From assembly GCF_005937985.2 (NCBI RefSeq), contig NZ_CP042172.1:310001-374000 (forward strand): a stretch of 64,000 bases of DNA, written 5' to 3'. Shown here piece after piece: positions 18,254-25,896 of the stretch. The stretch comes from Arthrobacter sp. KBS0702 (lineage in GTDB: Bacteria > Actinomycetota > Actinomycetes > Actinomycetales > Micrococcaceae). Position numbers and translations under genes: made by a program. A model generated the notes under the pieces. That model was given only the letters and a program-made list of their open reading frames with translations. It did no database searches and was not told the DNA's origin. The number at the start of each line of letters is the position of its first letter. Positions within the stretch are counted from its first letter, which is position 1.

Positions 18254-19040
18254 GGTGTGCTTCTGGCCATCTGTAGAGTCCCAATGTGTAAATTCGTGGA
18301 CCCAATTGTCGATGTAACCAAGACCTACACGGAAATGGAACGGGACACTAGGTGCGCCTCTTTTTGATGCCGTCACTATCCCTGCGCCGCCCGCAATATA
18401 CATTCACCCATGTGGCCGAGTCTAGTGGAAAACGCACGTCTCCATGGTCCTGGGCCGGAGTTGTCGGTATTCGCTGCACTTGGGCCGTGAAAGGGCCTTT
18501 TGTTTTTTGCTGCTGCCCTGCGGATCCTACGCGCCCGGTCCACTGGCTCTACCGTCCTGCGGAGGGCCGCGCAGCGGGTGCCTGCGAAGGAAACGGGGCC
18601 CGCGTTCGCGCATTCCAGCCCACGCCCTAATAGTGAAGGCCGGCAGTACCGAACATTCCGCGTGCGGGCGTGCTTAGTCCACCGACTGAAGCGAATACCA
18701 TGATGTCTTCACCAAAAGACGTTTGTTCCTCAGCGAGGCGTTTCAGCGATCGCCTATCCTGGCTGGTGGCGCCGCTCAGACAGGGGCGCGATACTCCCCA
18801 GACCGTCTGCTACGCGGAGATCCACGTTACGTGGATCCCGGTACCTGCCTGCTAGTACAGCAACCCCGATATGCGCTAGCACATATACGCCTAGCCTGCG
18901 CATTGCAGGCTCACGGTCTAGTTAGTGGTCATGGGGACCGACAATGGGACATGCCTCGCTTGATCTTGAGCCTCAGGTATTCTATTGGCAGGCATTGGGG
19001 ATGGCCACTGGGAATCTCTGCGGGTAATTTTCGGAGGGTG
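18254..19040. other. Gene-poor gap with one copy of a palindromic repeat
   Basis: No supportable gene lies between the two oppositely oriented genes, apart from a possible N-terminal extension of the gene at 17519. The DNA contains the 29-bp repeat copy at 18858-18886 and, just before it, a partial GCTAGTACAG echo at 18851-18860. Confidence 0.4.
18858..18886. repeat. 29-bp palindromic repeat, copy 1
   Basis: Begins CAGCAAC and ends in the palindrome ATATG-CGCTAGCA-CATAT. It matches the copy at 21338-21366 at 24 of 29 positions, all differences being transitions, and the arm changes are compensatory. The two copies are in the same orientation and flank the HNH-lipoprotein segment. Confidence 0.65.
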
Positions 19041-20138
19041 ATGAGCGCGGATATTCACAGTCGGTTCTTGGACTCTCGTGGTCAGGGGCTCGGTCCGGAT
19101 TTGTGCTTTATGTGCGGAGCTCACATCCCGGAGGGGTCCGATCAACGAACCGTCGAGCACGTCTTTCCGAAGTGGCTTCTGAGGGAGCTCGATCTCTGGG
19201 GTGGCTCCGTGACCCAGATCGACGGACGCCGACTGATGTACCGGAGACTGACTGTACCGTGTTGCTTGACCTGCAATTGCATAGATCTCAGCCCTGTTGA
19301 GGAACGGGTTAAGGCTGCGTTTAGCGAGGGATTCGATGCCTTCAAGCAGCTTGACCGTCGTGATCTCTTCATATGGTTGGGGAAGATCTATTACGGACTC
19401 GTCTACCGTGAGAGTTTTAAACCGAGACACGTGCGCGAGCAAGATGGGGAACGCCTCGTGCCTGAAGAGCACCTCCGGAGCATCGCCTTCCATCACTTCC
19501 TCCTCCAGGCTGCCGCCGGTCTCGTCAGATGGGAGCCTGAGTTCCCAGGCCCCGCCAGCTTCCACTTCTTCGAGTGTCTGGATCACGAAGATCCGCTTCG
19601 TCGATTCGATTACATGGACGACCTCCTCCTTCCGATGCTCGGTCTCCGTATGGGAACGATCGGAGTGGTTTGCGTTCTCCAAGACTGGGGGCGCTCCGAA
19701 GGGGTACAGCAGCCACACCTTGTCGCCGCGCGAGGGATGAAGCTCCACCCGACCCAGTTCAGGGAGGCGTACGGACGTCTCAGCTACATAACCAAGGCGT
19801 CGTGGAAAGACAAAATGCATTCCGTCATCGGAGGCAAAGATGTTGTCACCGTTCTAGCGGGTCCACCGGGCGAGTTCGCCGGGAGCTTCATCGTCCAGGA
19901 CTTTGCACTAGTGATGGCTTCGCTCTGGGACGTCCCGGTCGAAACGATCTACAAGGACGGCTACAGCTACTCGACCCTCTACGACATCCAGGCGGACAGG
20001 CCCAACATTGCCTCCGACCACGACGTTATCTTCAGAGCTCCACACGGCCACGCCGGCCTCTGGCCCGCACACCACGTCGATCTCAACGTGTCCGGTATGC
20101 ACCCGACGGTGGGCACAGAGCGCGAAGGTCAGGAATAA
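19041..20138 (+). CDS. HNH-like endonuclease domain protein
   Basis: 365 residues from the ATG at 19041, preceded by GGAGGGTG; the frame is open further upstream but lacks a start with a ribosome site. Residues about 20-80 have LCFMCGAHI, VEHVFPKWLL and CCLTCN: two Cys pairs around a His-containing loop, as in HNH nucleases of the 'EHVFPKWLL' type. The rest is helical and unassigned. Known relatives occur in defence islands and beside mobile elements. It lies between the two 29-bp palindromic repeats, followed by IS-like ends and a lipoprotein gene. Confidence 0.75.
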   Translation: MSADIHSRFLDSRGQGLGPDLCFMCGAHIPEGSDQRTVEHVFPKWLLRELDLWGGSVTQIDGRRLMYRRLTVPCCLTCNCIDLSPVEERVKAAFSEGFDAFKQLDRRDLFIWLGKIYYGLVYRESFKPRHVREQDGERLVPEEHLRSIAFHHFLLQAAAGLVRWEPEFPGPASFHFFECLDHEDPLRRFDYMDDLLLPMLGLRMGTIGVVCVLQDWGRSEGVQQPHLVAARGMKLHPTQFREAYGRLSYITKASWKDKMHSVIGGKDVVTVLAGPPGEFAGSFIVQDFALVMASLWDVPVETIYKDGYSYSTLYDIQADRPNIASDHDVIFRAPHGHAGLWPAHHVDLNVSGMHPTVGTEREGQE

Positions 20139-20330
20139 GATGCGAAGCTGAGCCTCCCCGTCGAGCTAGTTGATAGCGGACCGCGCATGCGAATCCGCCG
20201 CGACTTCCCAGTGCGACAACCCCGACTGCGTGACGACTGCCCCGAAGGCAAGTGGGCACAGCGCCTATGCAGTCCTCAGACAGGCGCAGCCCACTTGGGC
20301 AAGGGGCCGTTGTTTGCGGCGGGAGAGTGT

Positions 20331-20403
20331 CGAGCCTGTTATCTCTCAAGACATCGGTGACAGGAGCGTGTTGAGCCTGTGATGCCTTGAGACATCACAG
20401 GCT
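20331..20403. mobile_element. Relic of IS481-like terminal region, two related palindromic copies
   Basis: Two partly identical units (about 20331-20363 and 20371-20403) share GAGCCTGT...AT...TTGAGACATC-like sequence. The second is a clear hairpin with arms AGCCTGTGATG and CATCACAGGCT. Such ATGTCTYGAGACATCACA-like palindromes are typical upstream ends of actinobacterial IS481-family elements (from memory of that family). No transposase follows, so this is an orphan end. Confidence 0.45.
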
Positions 20404-20483
20404 ACGATTGGCAGGATTTCCTAACCAGAATCCGAAGACACAACTTGCACTGACTGACATCTCGTCTAGGAGAATTGCACTGT

Positions 20484-21101
20484 ATGAAGAAGCTCCCACT
20501 AGTTCTGGCTCTAATTCTAGTCGTTTCCGGATGCGCATCTTCAGCATCCTCACCATCTTCAGCATCTTCACCTGATCAAACTCCGGTCGGAGTTGAACAA
20601 AAAGTGGCTGAACCAGAAGCCAAAGTTGAAGACACGACTTGCAACATCGATGAGAACTTCGGCAAGTGCTTTTATGGGCAAACGGCGGTATATGAAGATT
20701 CCCGACGTAGCGGGGATCAGGTTTTGCTCGAGATCACGGTGCAAGAACCTCAAGAATTCATGCCTGGGAAAGACGCAGACTTCGCTATCAAGACCCTCGG
20801 GGGTACAAAGGAGAAAGGTGCTGACAACCTTTACTTCGATATCTCCATCAAGAATTTGTCCGAAAAGGTCGTCTTGGGACGTAGTGACGTAGAGTTAGTC
20901 GCCAACAGTGCTAAGGATGGCGACTCTGATGTCCGTACCGTCCAGGATGACAAAGTGGAAGCCTACTGGGACGCAATACTTGAACCAGGACAAAGCTCAA
21001 CTATGAGAAGTGGCTGGAATTTCAACGACGCTTCCAAACCTATTTTCAAAGTCCGCATTGATGGACTCGGTGGAAATAGCGTCACTTTTTCACACAAGTA
21101 G
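20484..21101 (+). CDS. Predicted secreted lipoprotein
   Basis: 205 residues from the ATG at 20484 with AGGAGA nine bases upstream. The N-terminus MKKLPLVLALILVVSGC is a lipoprotein signal with lipobox VSGC, followed by a Ser/Pro-rich linker. The mature part looks beta-sandwich-like ('YFDISIKNLSEKVVLGRSDVELV', 'ILEPGQSSTMRSGW'), similar to DUF4352-type surface domains. Lower G+C than the chromosome's right part suggests horizontal origin. It would sit on the outer face of the membrane; its ligand is unknown. Confidence 0.7.
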   Translation: MKKLPLVLALILVVSGCASSASSPSSASSPDQTPVGVEQKVAEPEAKVEDTTCNIDENFGKCFYGQTAVYEDSRRSGDQVLLEITVQEPQEFMPGKDADFAIKTLGGTKEKGADNLYFDISIKNLSEKVVLGRSDVELVANSAKDGDSDVRTVQDDKVEAYWDAILEPGQSSTMRSGWNFNDASKPIFKVRIDGLGGNSVTFSHK

Positions 21102-21672
21102 CAACCTAGACGCTTCATCGAAGGGATGTTACAAATCCATCCACACGGTGCAACAAGCCGCATCTCCTCTGGATGATTCAGTCCTATTGGGTTCAGTGGT
21201 CGTAGGCCGTCAGGGAGCGTTTTCGGAGTTCGCTGGGTTTCTAGTCATGCGCATGGCGCTTCGGCGCACGATCAGGCGGTAGTCCAAACTTCAGAACACG
21301 TAGGCGGACCGCTACACCTGTCCAGTGAAAACCAATGCAGCAACTCTGACATGCGCTAGTACATGTCGAGGTTGTTGCACTGGCCTTCACTAAACGAGAA
21401 CTTGCTCTGTCACCCCGGGTGAGCATTCCAAATCCGGGGACCGGAACGTGCTCCGGCTGTGTCTTCACCGCGTCTCCAACGCTGCGTCACGGAACTAGGA
21501 ACCCCGGATCCTTCTCCCTGGAGTGAGTCCTCCAAGGGAGTGAGTGGCGGCTGGCCGACCTTCACTGCATTTGCGCCCGCACCTCTATCCTTCATCTTCG
21601 GCGGGCCTGATGGTTCGGAGAACCTGGCAAGTTGTCTAACTGCCCGTTGGTACAAGCCGCGTTTGGCTGGCG
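21102..21672. other. 570-base gap containing a nested palindrome
   Basis: No gene is supported. The second copy of the 29-bp palindromic repeat sits inside a larger imperfect palindrome (about 21322-21385): CCAG/CTGG outermost, GCAGCAAC/GTTGTTGC, then ACATG/CATGT. Confidence 0.45.
21338..21366. repeat. 29-bp palindromic repeat, copy 2
   Basis: Begins CAGCAAC and ends ACATG-CGCTAGTA-CATGT, matching copy 1 at 18858. The arm base change relative to copy 1 is mirrored in the opposite arm, so the symmetry is preserved. Adjacent GTTGTTGC makes this copy part of a larger cruciform-capable sequence. Confidence 0.65.
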
Positions 21673-22008
21673 TCACTTGCCGCGCATCGTGCGCGACCAG
21701 ACTTTCTTTATCTCCCAGTCGCGGTCATAGCGACCCAACTCCATTGCGGCAGGATGCCAGGCCTTGATCATGGCTATGCGGTCTCTACTCGGAATCTTGT
21801 CCCATGCGTCGAGGGCGGGTTCCGGGTAATAGACCTGGTATGCGTATAGAAGGACAATCAAGAGCATTGGGGCGAGGATGAGGCCTCCAAAGCTCGCCAT
21901 TGCAATGGCTGTGATCAGTCCCGCCCCACAACTAGTGACCCAGATAGCCGTGCGCACCCCGCGATAGGTGGATGTCCGCATAGGCGTGCGCTGAATGAGT
22001 ACTCCCAT
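21673..22008 (-). CDS. Small membrane protein
   Basis: 111 residues with two closely spaced membrane segments (residues about 20-55: VRTAIWVTSCGAGLITAIAM and GGLILAPMLLIVLLYAYQVYY) and a charged C-terminal tail (YDRDWEIKKVWSRTMRGK) that probably faces the cytoplasm. No family is recognised. An internal ATG at residue 10 is an alternative start. It is isolated, with no partner gene on the same strand nearby. Confidence 0.5.
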   Translation of the reverse strand: MGVLIQRTPMRTSTYRGVRTAIWVTSCGAGLITAIAMASFGGLILAPMLLIVLLYAYQVYYPEPALDAWDKIPSRDRIAMIKAWHPAAMELGRYDRDWEIKKVWSRTMRGK

Positions 22009-22060
22009 GACTCGAGGCTAGCTGTAGAAGGACTTATTTCTCGGGATATTCACCTAATGG

Positions 22061-22100
22061 CGCGGGAAGCCCGGTCCTTCAGGGCCGGGAGGATGTCAAA
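22061..22100 (+). mobile_element. Orphan IS200/IS605-like right-end hairpin
   Basis: An eight-pair hairpin (CCCGGTCC-TTCA-GGGCCGGG, with one T-G pair) preceded by GAAG and followed by GAGGATGTCAA. This is the layout of IS605-type right ends, which also form the 3' scaffold of TnpB-associated omega RNA. No tnpA or tnpB is visible to its left, so it is a solo end or decayed element. Confidence 0.5.
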
Positions 22101-22341
22101 GGATCGGCTACATTGAGCACTGAGGCCTACCACCAAAGAACTCCCGACGAACGGACTCGCGACGAGCGCAGTGCTAACGCGGTATACAACTGGATCATAT
22201 TCGCCTTCTGCTCGGGATGTTCTGCGGGGCATCTCCGCGCTGATGTGGTTGACGCTGGCGAACAGGATTCACAGGTACTGCAAGAAAAGGTGCCGCGACA
22301 GGACAGCACGGGTCAGGCGCGCCCGGCGGGTCGGTGTTCCC

Positions 22342-23238
22342 CTAGTCGTTGAGTTCGAAGTCGAGGTCAAGGTCCTGCGGTGTTTTGAGGCGCCGCCAGG
22401 TTGAGGCGACCCGCGCGGCGGGCAGGGTTGAAGCAATGGGCATCCGGTCCACTGCGGTCAGTTGTGCCAGGTCGAGTCCGGTCAGTATCGCGATATCTCT
22501 GATCGGTACCTGGAATGTTCGGAACGGACCCAACGGGGGAGCCTCGTCGATTGCGCCCGGGCGGGGTACCTCCGGGAGGTCCGCCAGTTGGGGTGTCTGG
22601 TCCACGACGTAGCCGGTGGCGGCAAGGGAACCGTTGTGCATGAATGCGGCAACTTTGAAGAACTTCAGCGGGATCTGCACGCCGCGGTAGACGGGATCCG
22701 TGTCACCGAAGATCGGGCCCGTGAAAACGACGAGCCGCCGGCCATTGTCGGCTGCGTTTTCCTGCAGGTAGGACTCCAGACCGAGCCAGAAGTCCATTCC
22801 CTGGTTGAACCTTGCGGCCTGCGGGGCTGCGTTCGTGTAGTGAAAGGTGTCCGCGTTGGCCCGGGCCGCTTCCGCCGGGGTGTCGCCCCATACTGCTGAT
22901 GCCCTGCGGACGAGGTGTCCGCGGTCGATGTCGTTGCCGGCGTAAACCGCCTCGCCGGTCTGCTGGTCCGCGCGCAGCCGCGGATCCAATCTCCACTGGA
23001 TTCCGGACCGGTCCAGATCGATCAGCTTGGTGCCGTCCATTCCGAGCGCAGTAACGGCTGCCAGGCGCTTGTCCAGCCGCATGAGCACGGAAAAGTGGGT
23101 GTAGGGGAGCAGAACCGACTCGACGCCATTGAGGGCCGGCATGCCAACCCGGGCACCCAGGAACTGCTCATCGAACCCGGGACGGTCGGAAAGTTCCTCC
23201 ACATTCAATGCGAGCTGGGCTTGCACTAGTTCATCCAT
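22342..23238 (-). CDS. DNA/RNA non-specific endonuclease (NUC/EndoG family)
   Basis: 298 residues. The signature DIDRGHLVRR near residue 102-111 contains the catalytic His, and downstream HYTNAAPQAARFNQGMDFWLGLE supplies the metal-binding Asn of the beta-beta-alpha metal fold. VVFTGPIF and the GYVVDQ strand complete the domain. No signal peptide is seen, which is unusual for secreted NUC enzymes. The N-terminal 40 residues ('FDEQFLG') resemble chromosomal EndoG-like proteins of actinobacteria. It could act in nucleic-acid scavenging or as an effector; context does not decide. Confidence 0.87.
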   Translation of the reverse strand: MDELVQAQLALNVEELSDRPGFDEQFLGARVGMPALNGVESVLLPYTHFSVLMRLDKRLAAVTALGMDGTKLIDLDRSGIQWRLDPRLRADQQTGEAVYAGNDIDRGHLVRRASAVWGDTPAEAARANADTFHYTNAAPQAARFNQGMDFWLGLESYLQENAADNGRRLVVFTGPIFGDTDPVYRGVQIPLKFFKVAAFMHNGSLAATGYVVDQTPQLADLPEVPRPGAIDEAPPLGPFRTFQVPIRDIAILTGLDLAQLTAVDRMPIASTLPAARVASTWRRLKTPQDLDLDFELND

Positions 23239-23357
23239 GGGCAGACCGTATCAGTGCCCCGCGACAGAGCATGACACAGAGTCCGAGCCAGAATTCAGCA
23301 GGGCTTCCGCCGCCGCACGACAGTTACACATTTTGGCCCCCTCACCCCTGCTCTTTT

Positions 23358-23398
23358 CCAAAGCGAGAGGGGGCGCCGGCGGCGCCCCCTCTCGCTTC
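23358..23398 (-). terminator. Strong hairpin terminator for the lipoprotein gene
   Basis: Perfect palindrome AGCGAGAGGGGGCGCC / GGCGCCCCCTCTCGCT directly after the stop of the minus-strand gene at 23407. The following minus-strand sequence TTGGAAAAG gives only a short T-run. Confidence 0.65.
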
Positions 23399-23406
23399 GG
23401 GGACCC

Positions 23407-23781
23407 TTAGGCCGGGCGGCACATGTGCTGCTTAGCCAGTCCCACGATCATCGCCGCCTCGGCGTTATTGCTGGCATGGTTAGCCAGCACAAGCGTGCTC
23501 TTGTGAAGTTCGTCGGCATTCGCAGCGGTCATGCCAAGCTTCTCTGGATCTACACATATGTCTTCCCCTATCCGGGCTATCTCTTTATCAGTGCTGCTGT
23601 TAATCGTTGGCACGCGATCCCGCACCGCCTCCACGAAGGCTTGTGTGCCATCCTCTGCGGCCGGAGTGGCCACCTGGCTGCCAGTCGCTGGGGTACCAGC
23701 TTCACTCCCGCCACACGCGGAGACGGAAAGGGTAAGAGCGACGACGGCCAGCAGGCCGCAAAGGGTCGAGCGATTGAACAT
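23407..23781 (-). CDS. Small lipoprotein with DUF732-like domain
   Basis: 124 residues from an ATG at 23781. The signal peptide (residues 1-22) ends in lipobox SVSAC, then comes a Thr/Ala-rich linker. The mature domain 'AFVEAVRDRVP...IARIGEDICVD...HMCRPA' matches the small DUF732-type fold, whose two Cys (ICVD and MCRPA) probably form a disulphide. DUF732 proteins are common in mycobacteria and relatives as secreted or surface proteins of unknown role. It is monocistronic, closed by the strong hairpin just downstream. Confidence 0.75.
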   Translation of the reverse strand: MFNRSTLCGLLAVVALTLSVSACGGSEAGTPATGSQVATPAAEDGTQAFVEAVRDRVPTINSSTDKEIARIGEDICVDPEKLGMTAANADELHKSTLVLANHASNNAEAAMIVGLAKQHMCRPA

Positions 23782-24060
23782 GGAAACCTTCGTTTACTTT
23801 GGTCGTGCTTTGACGGCAGTGAGCATAACACCGAGCTATTACGCCCGGAGTGCACCACGATCATTCCCCGTTGTGACCCGTACTCAGCACCTCCCAAGCA
23901 TCCGATGACACCGCGACAGCCAGCCGAATTTCATCCACTAATCCAGGACTAAGGCTGCGTTACAGCGGATGTGTTGGGGGCGAGGGCGTTGATGCCGCTC
24001 TGATGCTCATATGAGTCGCGCTGGAAACCGACACCGGGCCCGCGCGGGACGGCACCATGG

Positions 24061-24471
24061 CTATGACGTGGTCGTGGGGGCGCCCGGCCGCGAGGCCCGC
24101 AGCTTGTAACCGGCGCCGAGAAAGAGCAGGAGGCTATAGCCGTTCACGGCGCCCCAGTTTTCACGCGGCATCGTGAACGGAACGAGCGGGTTGAACACCA
24201 CGGCCACAGCCGCCATGACCACGACCCAGAAAGTCCTGTGCTGGCTCTTGGCGATGACGATGATCCAGATCGCTGCCGCGGGCGCAGCCCACCGGAGCAG
24301 CTCGTAGTAGTCATAGGACATGCGCTGCAGCGCAAGGAACATGAGGCCGGCCCCGACGACGGCTGGGATCATTGCCGGTCGGACGGTGATCAGCGGAACG
24401 TCGTTCAGTTGCGTCTCCGTGAAACCGGGCGCGGGCGGCCAACGTTCTGTGCTGAAGTTGTCCTGTCCCAT
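24061..24471 (-). CDS. DUF6804-like small membrane protein
   Basis: 136 residues from the ATG at 24471, chosen for the AGGAG four bases upstream; the frame is open further but only with poor sequence. Several hydrophobic segments (MIPAVVGAGLMFLALQRM, LLRWAAPAAAIWIIVIA, FWVVVMAAVAVVFNPLVPF, WGAVNGYSLLLFLGAGY) predict about four membrane spans. The 'LLRW...VFNPLVPF.MPRENW' pattern resembles DUF6804 proteins. Function unknown. It sits alone near the right boundary of the island. Confidence 0.65.
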   Translation of the reverse strand: MGQDNFSTERWPPAPGFTETQLNDVPLITVRPAMIPAVVGAGLMFLALQRMSYDYYELLRWAAPAAAIWIIVIAKSQHRTFWVVVMAAVAVVFNPLVPFTMPRENWGAVNGYSLLLFLGAGYKLRASRPGAPTTTS

Positions 24472-24747
24472 GAGGCTCCTCCCGGCCTGCAGGCGCCTTC
24501 CGCGGAGCCCCCGCATCATGCTAACCCGGCCGGACGGTTTTGACCTGCAAAAAGCGACTGGGACCGTCATGCTCCACTGGTCCGGGAGGGTGTACTGAGA
24601 ATTCATTCCTGACATCCGAGTACCAGTCCACGCGGTATTCCGGCGGCGGGTGGGGCGACGCTGGTCGGCTTTCTCGGGCCGTCGGTGTTGGGCACGGCAA
24701 GAACTTTGTTACTGCTGCGTTACTGCGGAGCAAAGTTCACGCAAAGC

Positions 24748-24792
24748 AAAAGGCCCTGCTTCCCTTTGTTTACAGGGGAAGCAGGGCCTTTC
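24748..24792 (-). terminator. Terminator downstream of the tRNA-Ser fragment
   Basis: Arms AAGGCCCTGCTTCCC and GGGAAGCAGGGCCTT form a perfect hairpin. On the minus strand it follows the tRNA 3' end by about 10 bases and is followed by TTTTGCTTTG, a normal tRNA-gene terminator arrangement. Confidence 0.75.
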
Positions 24793-24800
24793 TCATTCGC

Positions 24801-24825
24801 GGTGACGGTGGGATTTGAACCCACG
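24801..24825 (-). pseudogene. tRNA-Ser 3'-end fragment (possible attachment-site remnant)
   Basis: The minus strand reads as a complete T-arm (GTGGG-TTCAAAT-CCCAC) plus the acceptor 3' strand CGTCACC, as in actinobacterial tRNA-Ser genes that begin GGTGACG. The sequence 5' of it (higher coordinates) does not form a D-arm or anticodon arm and no GGTGACG start is present. So only the 3' end remains, the part typically duplicated when elements integrate into tRNA genes. Confidence 0.6.
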
Positions 24826-24829
24826 TGCG

Positions 24830-25301
24830 CGGACGACGATGGCGCCTCCGCGCGCCGGGGAGACTGCTGGACAGCTGACTCCGGGATTGTTCGAGGGCCA
24901 CCAGGGAAAACGGGCCGGACGGACTTCAGGACACGTTCTGACGTGTGGAATGGCTTGAGGACCTCTCGGAAACCGCCGAGCCACCTGAGGCATGGCGAAA
25001 ACGCCAACCAGTCTGATCCAGTTGGCGAGACTCCTGATCCACTTGGCGAGACTCCTGATCGCGGGTAAGCGGACAGCCCTACCGCCTAATCCCCGGGGCC
25101 GCGGGATATGAGGGGACGGATGGCCCGACTCATTCGCGTTATGCGACCTAGCATGGACCGGAAAGTCACAACTTAGAGCTCTTGAGATATCGGGGCCTTG
25201 GCGGCAGATCCAATGGGATTTGGGAGCCGGAACTAATCCGCGGGGCACGTGGGTTGACTTCGCCTCTATGGCCGTCGACGGCGGGACTTACAGTGGAGAG
25301 C
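24830..25301. other. Gap with a short tandem repeat, no gene
   Basis: No supportable coding region. It contains a 21-base tandem duplication (25020-25040 and 25041-25061, 19 of 21 identical, core TTGGCGAGACTCCTGATC). The DNA may be what is left of an integrated element beside the tRNA fragment. Confidence 0.4.
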
Positions 25302-25505
25302 ATGACTAAGATCTTCACATACCTCGGCGGACCGAAAGACAAAGTAACGACCCGCATCGAGGAGCCGGTGTTCCCAGAAGTTCACGATGGGGGCGAGTAT
25401 CGATGGACAGGAAACGCCCACGGTTCGGGGGCCGCGGCTCCAGAGGGCCCGTTCCCGGAAGCAGACAGAGCGACCGCCACTTGGTTTGCTGACGCACGAC
25501 CGTAA
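25302..25505 (+). CDS. Small hypothetical protein
   Basis: 67 residues from the ATG at 25302 with GGAG six bases upstream: MTKIFTYLGGPKDKVTTRIE, then a Gly/Glu/Pro-rich tail. No domain or membrane segment. It lies in a gene-poor stretch between the tRNA-Ser fragment and the MraY gene. The ribosome site and composition make it plausible, but nothing independent supports it. Confidence 0.4.
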   Translation: MTKIFTYLGGPKDKVTTRIEEPVFPEVHDGGEYRWTGNAHGSGAAAPEGPFPEADRATATWFADARP

Positions 25506-25714
25506 AGGTTCAGGGTCTGGGCCCCTGCCAGTATGACTACCTCCCGATGGATGCAGTCCGGATGGCCAAGTTTGACCCTGTGCGCAGCTGAGACTGTCGC
25601 CGAACCCCGCATCTATCCCGCAGATTCAATGGCAACCAACGAAAGCGGGTGACAGCGGAAACTGCCCTGACCTGCGACGATCGAAGATGCTGATAACCCG
25701 CAGAAACCCCCGAA

Positions 25715-25768
25715 AGAGCAGTACTCTTACTCGAAAGGTCACCGGATCGACGCCGGTCGGAGCCACCA
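25715..25768 (+). pseudogene. tRNA-Lys(CTT)-like 3' fragment
   Basis: AGAGC (end of a D-arm), then a CTCTTA anticodon-loop-like stretch, a T-arm-like hairpin ACCGG-ATCGACG-CCGGT, CGGAGCC and ACCA occur in tRNA order. No matching GGCTCCG acceptor 5' strand or D-stem is found upstream and the anticodon stem is defective. The trailing ACCA and the terminator just beyond suggest a real former RNA gene. Confidence 0.3.
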
Positions 25769-25773
25769 CTGGG

Positions 25774-25807
25774 AAGCATCAGTTCATACGAACTGGTGCT
25801 TTTCTTC
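25774..25807 (+). terminator. Rho-independent terminator after the tRNA-like fragment
   Basis: Arms AAGCATCAGTTC and GAACTGGTGCTT, loop ATAC, followed by TTCTTCTTT on the plus strand. Confidence 0.7.
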
Positions 25808-25830
25808 TTTAACCCCGCCATCGGCTGCCG

Positions 25831-25886
25831 CCCTTTTGGGACGTGAAAACGGCCGTTACGGAGGAACCGATGCGGTTTCGGGGCGG
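25831..25886. repeat. REP-type repeat, copy 1
   Basis: A 56-base unit (core CTTTTGGGACGTGAAAAC, then GGCCGTTACGG) matching the copy at 27170-27225 at 53 of 56 positions in the same orientation. It lies directly after the MraY stop codon side. Its left inverted arm is weaker than that of copy 2. Confidence 0.75.
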
Positions 25887-25896
25887 GGTTTTTCGT

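Noticed and set aside
18254..18403. N-terminal extension of the gene at 17519
   Set aside because: The 50 extra residues from the ATG at 18403 are in frame but look non-coding and have no clear ribosome site, so the start at 18253 was preferred; this remains uncertain.
1..24800. Search for an integrase, transposase, relaxase or replication gene of the island
   Set aside because: None was found on either strand; only element ends and relics are visible, so the island's mobility type cannot be stated.
24801..24900. Complete tRNA-Ser
   Set aside because: No D-arm, anticodon arm or GGTGACG acceptor strand could be found 5' of the T-arm.
25020..25061. Possible CRISPR-like repeat
   Set aside because: Only two adjoining 21-base units without spacers; no cas genes anywhere in the window.
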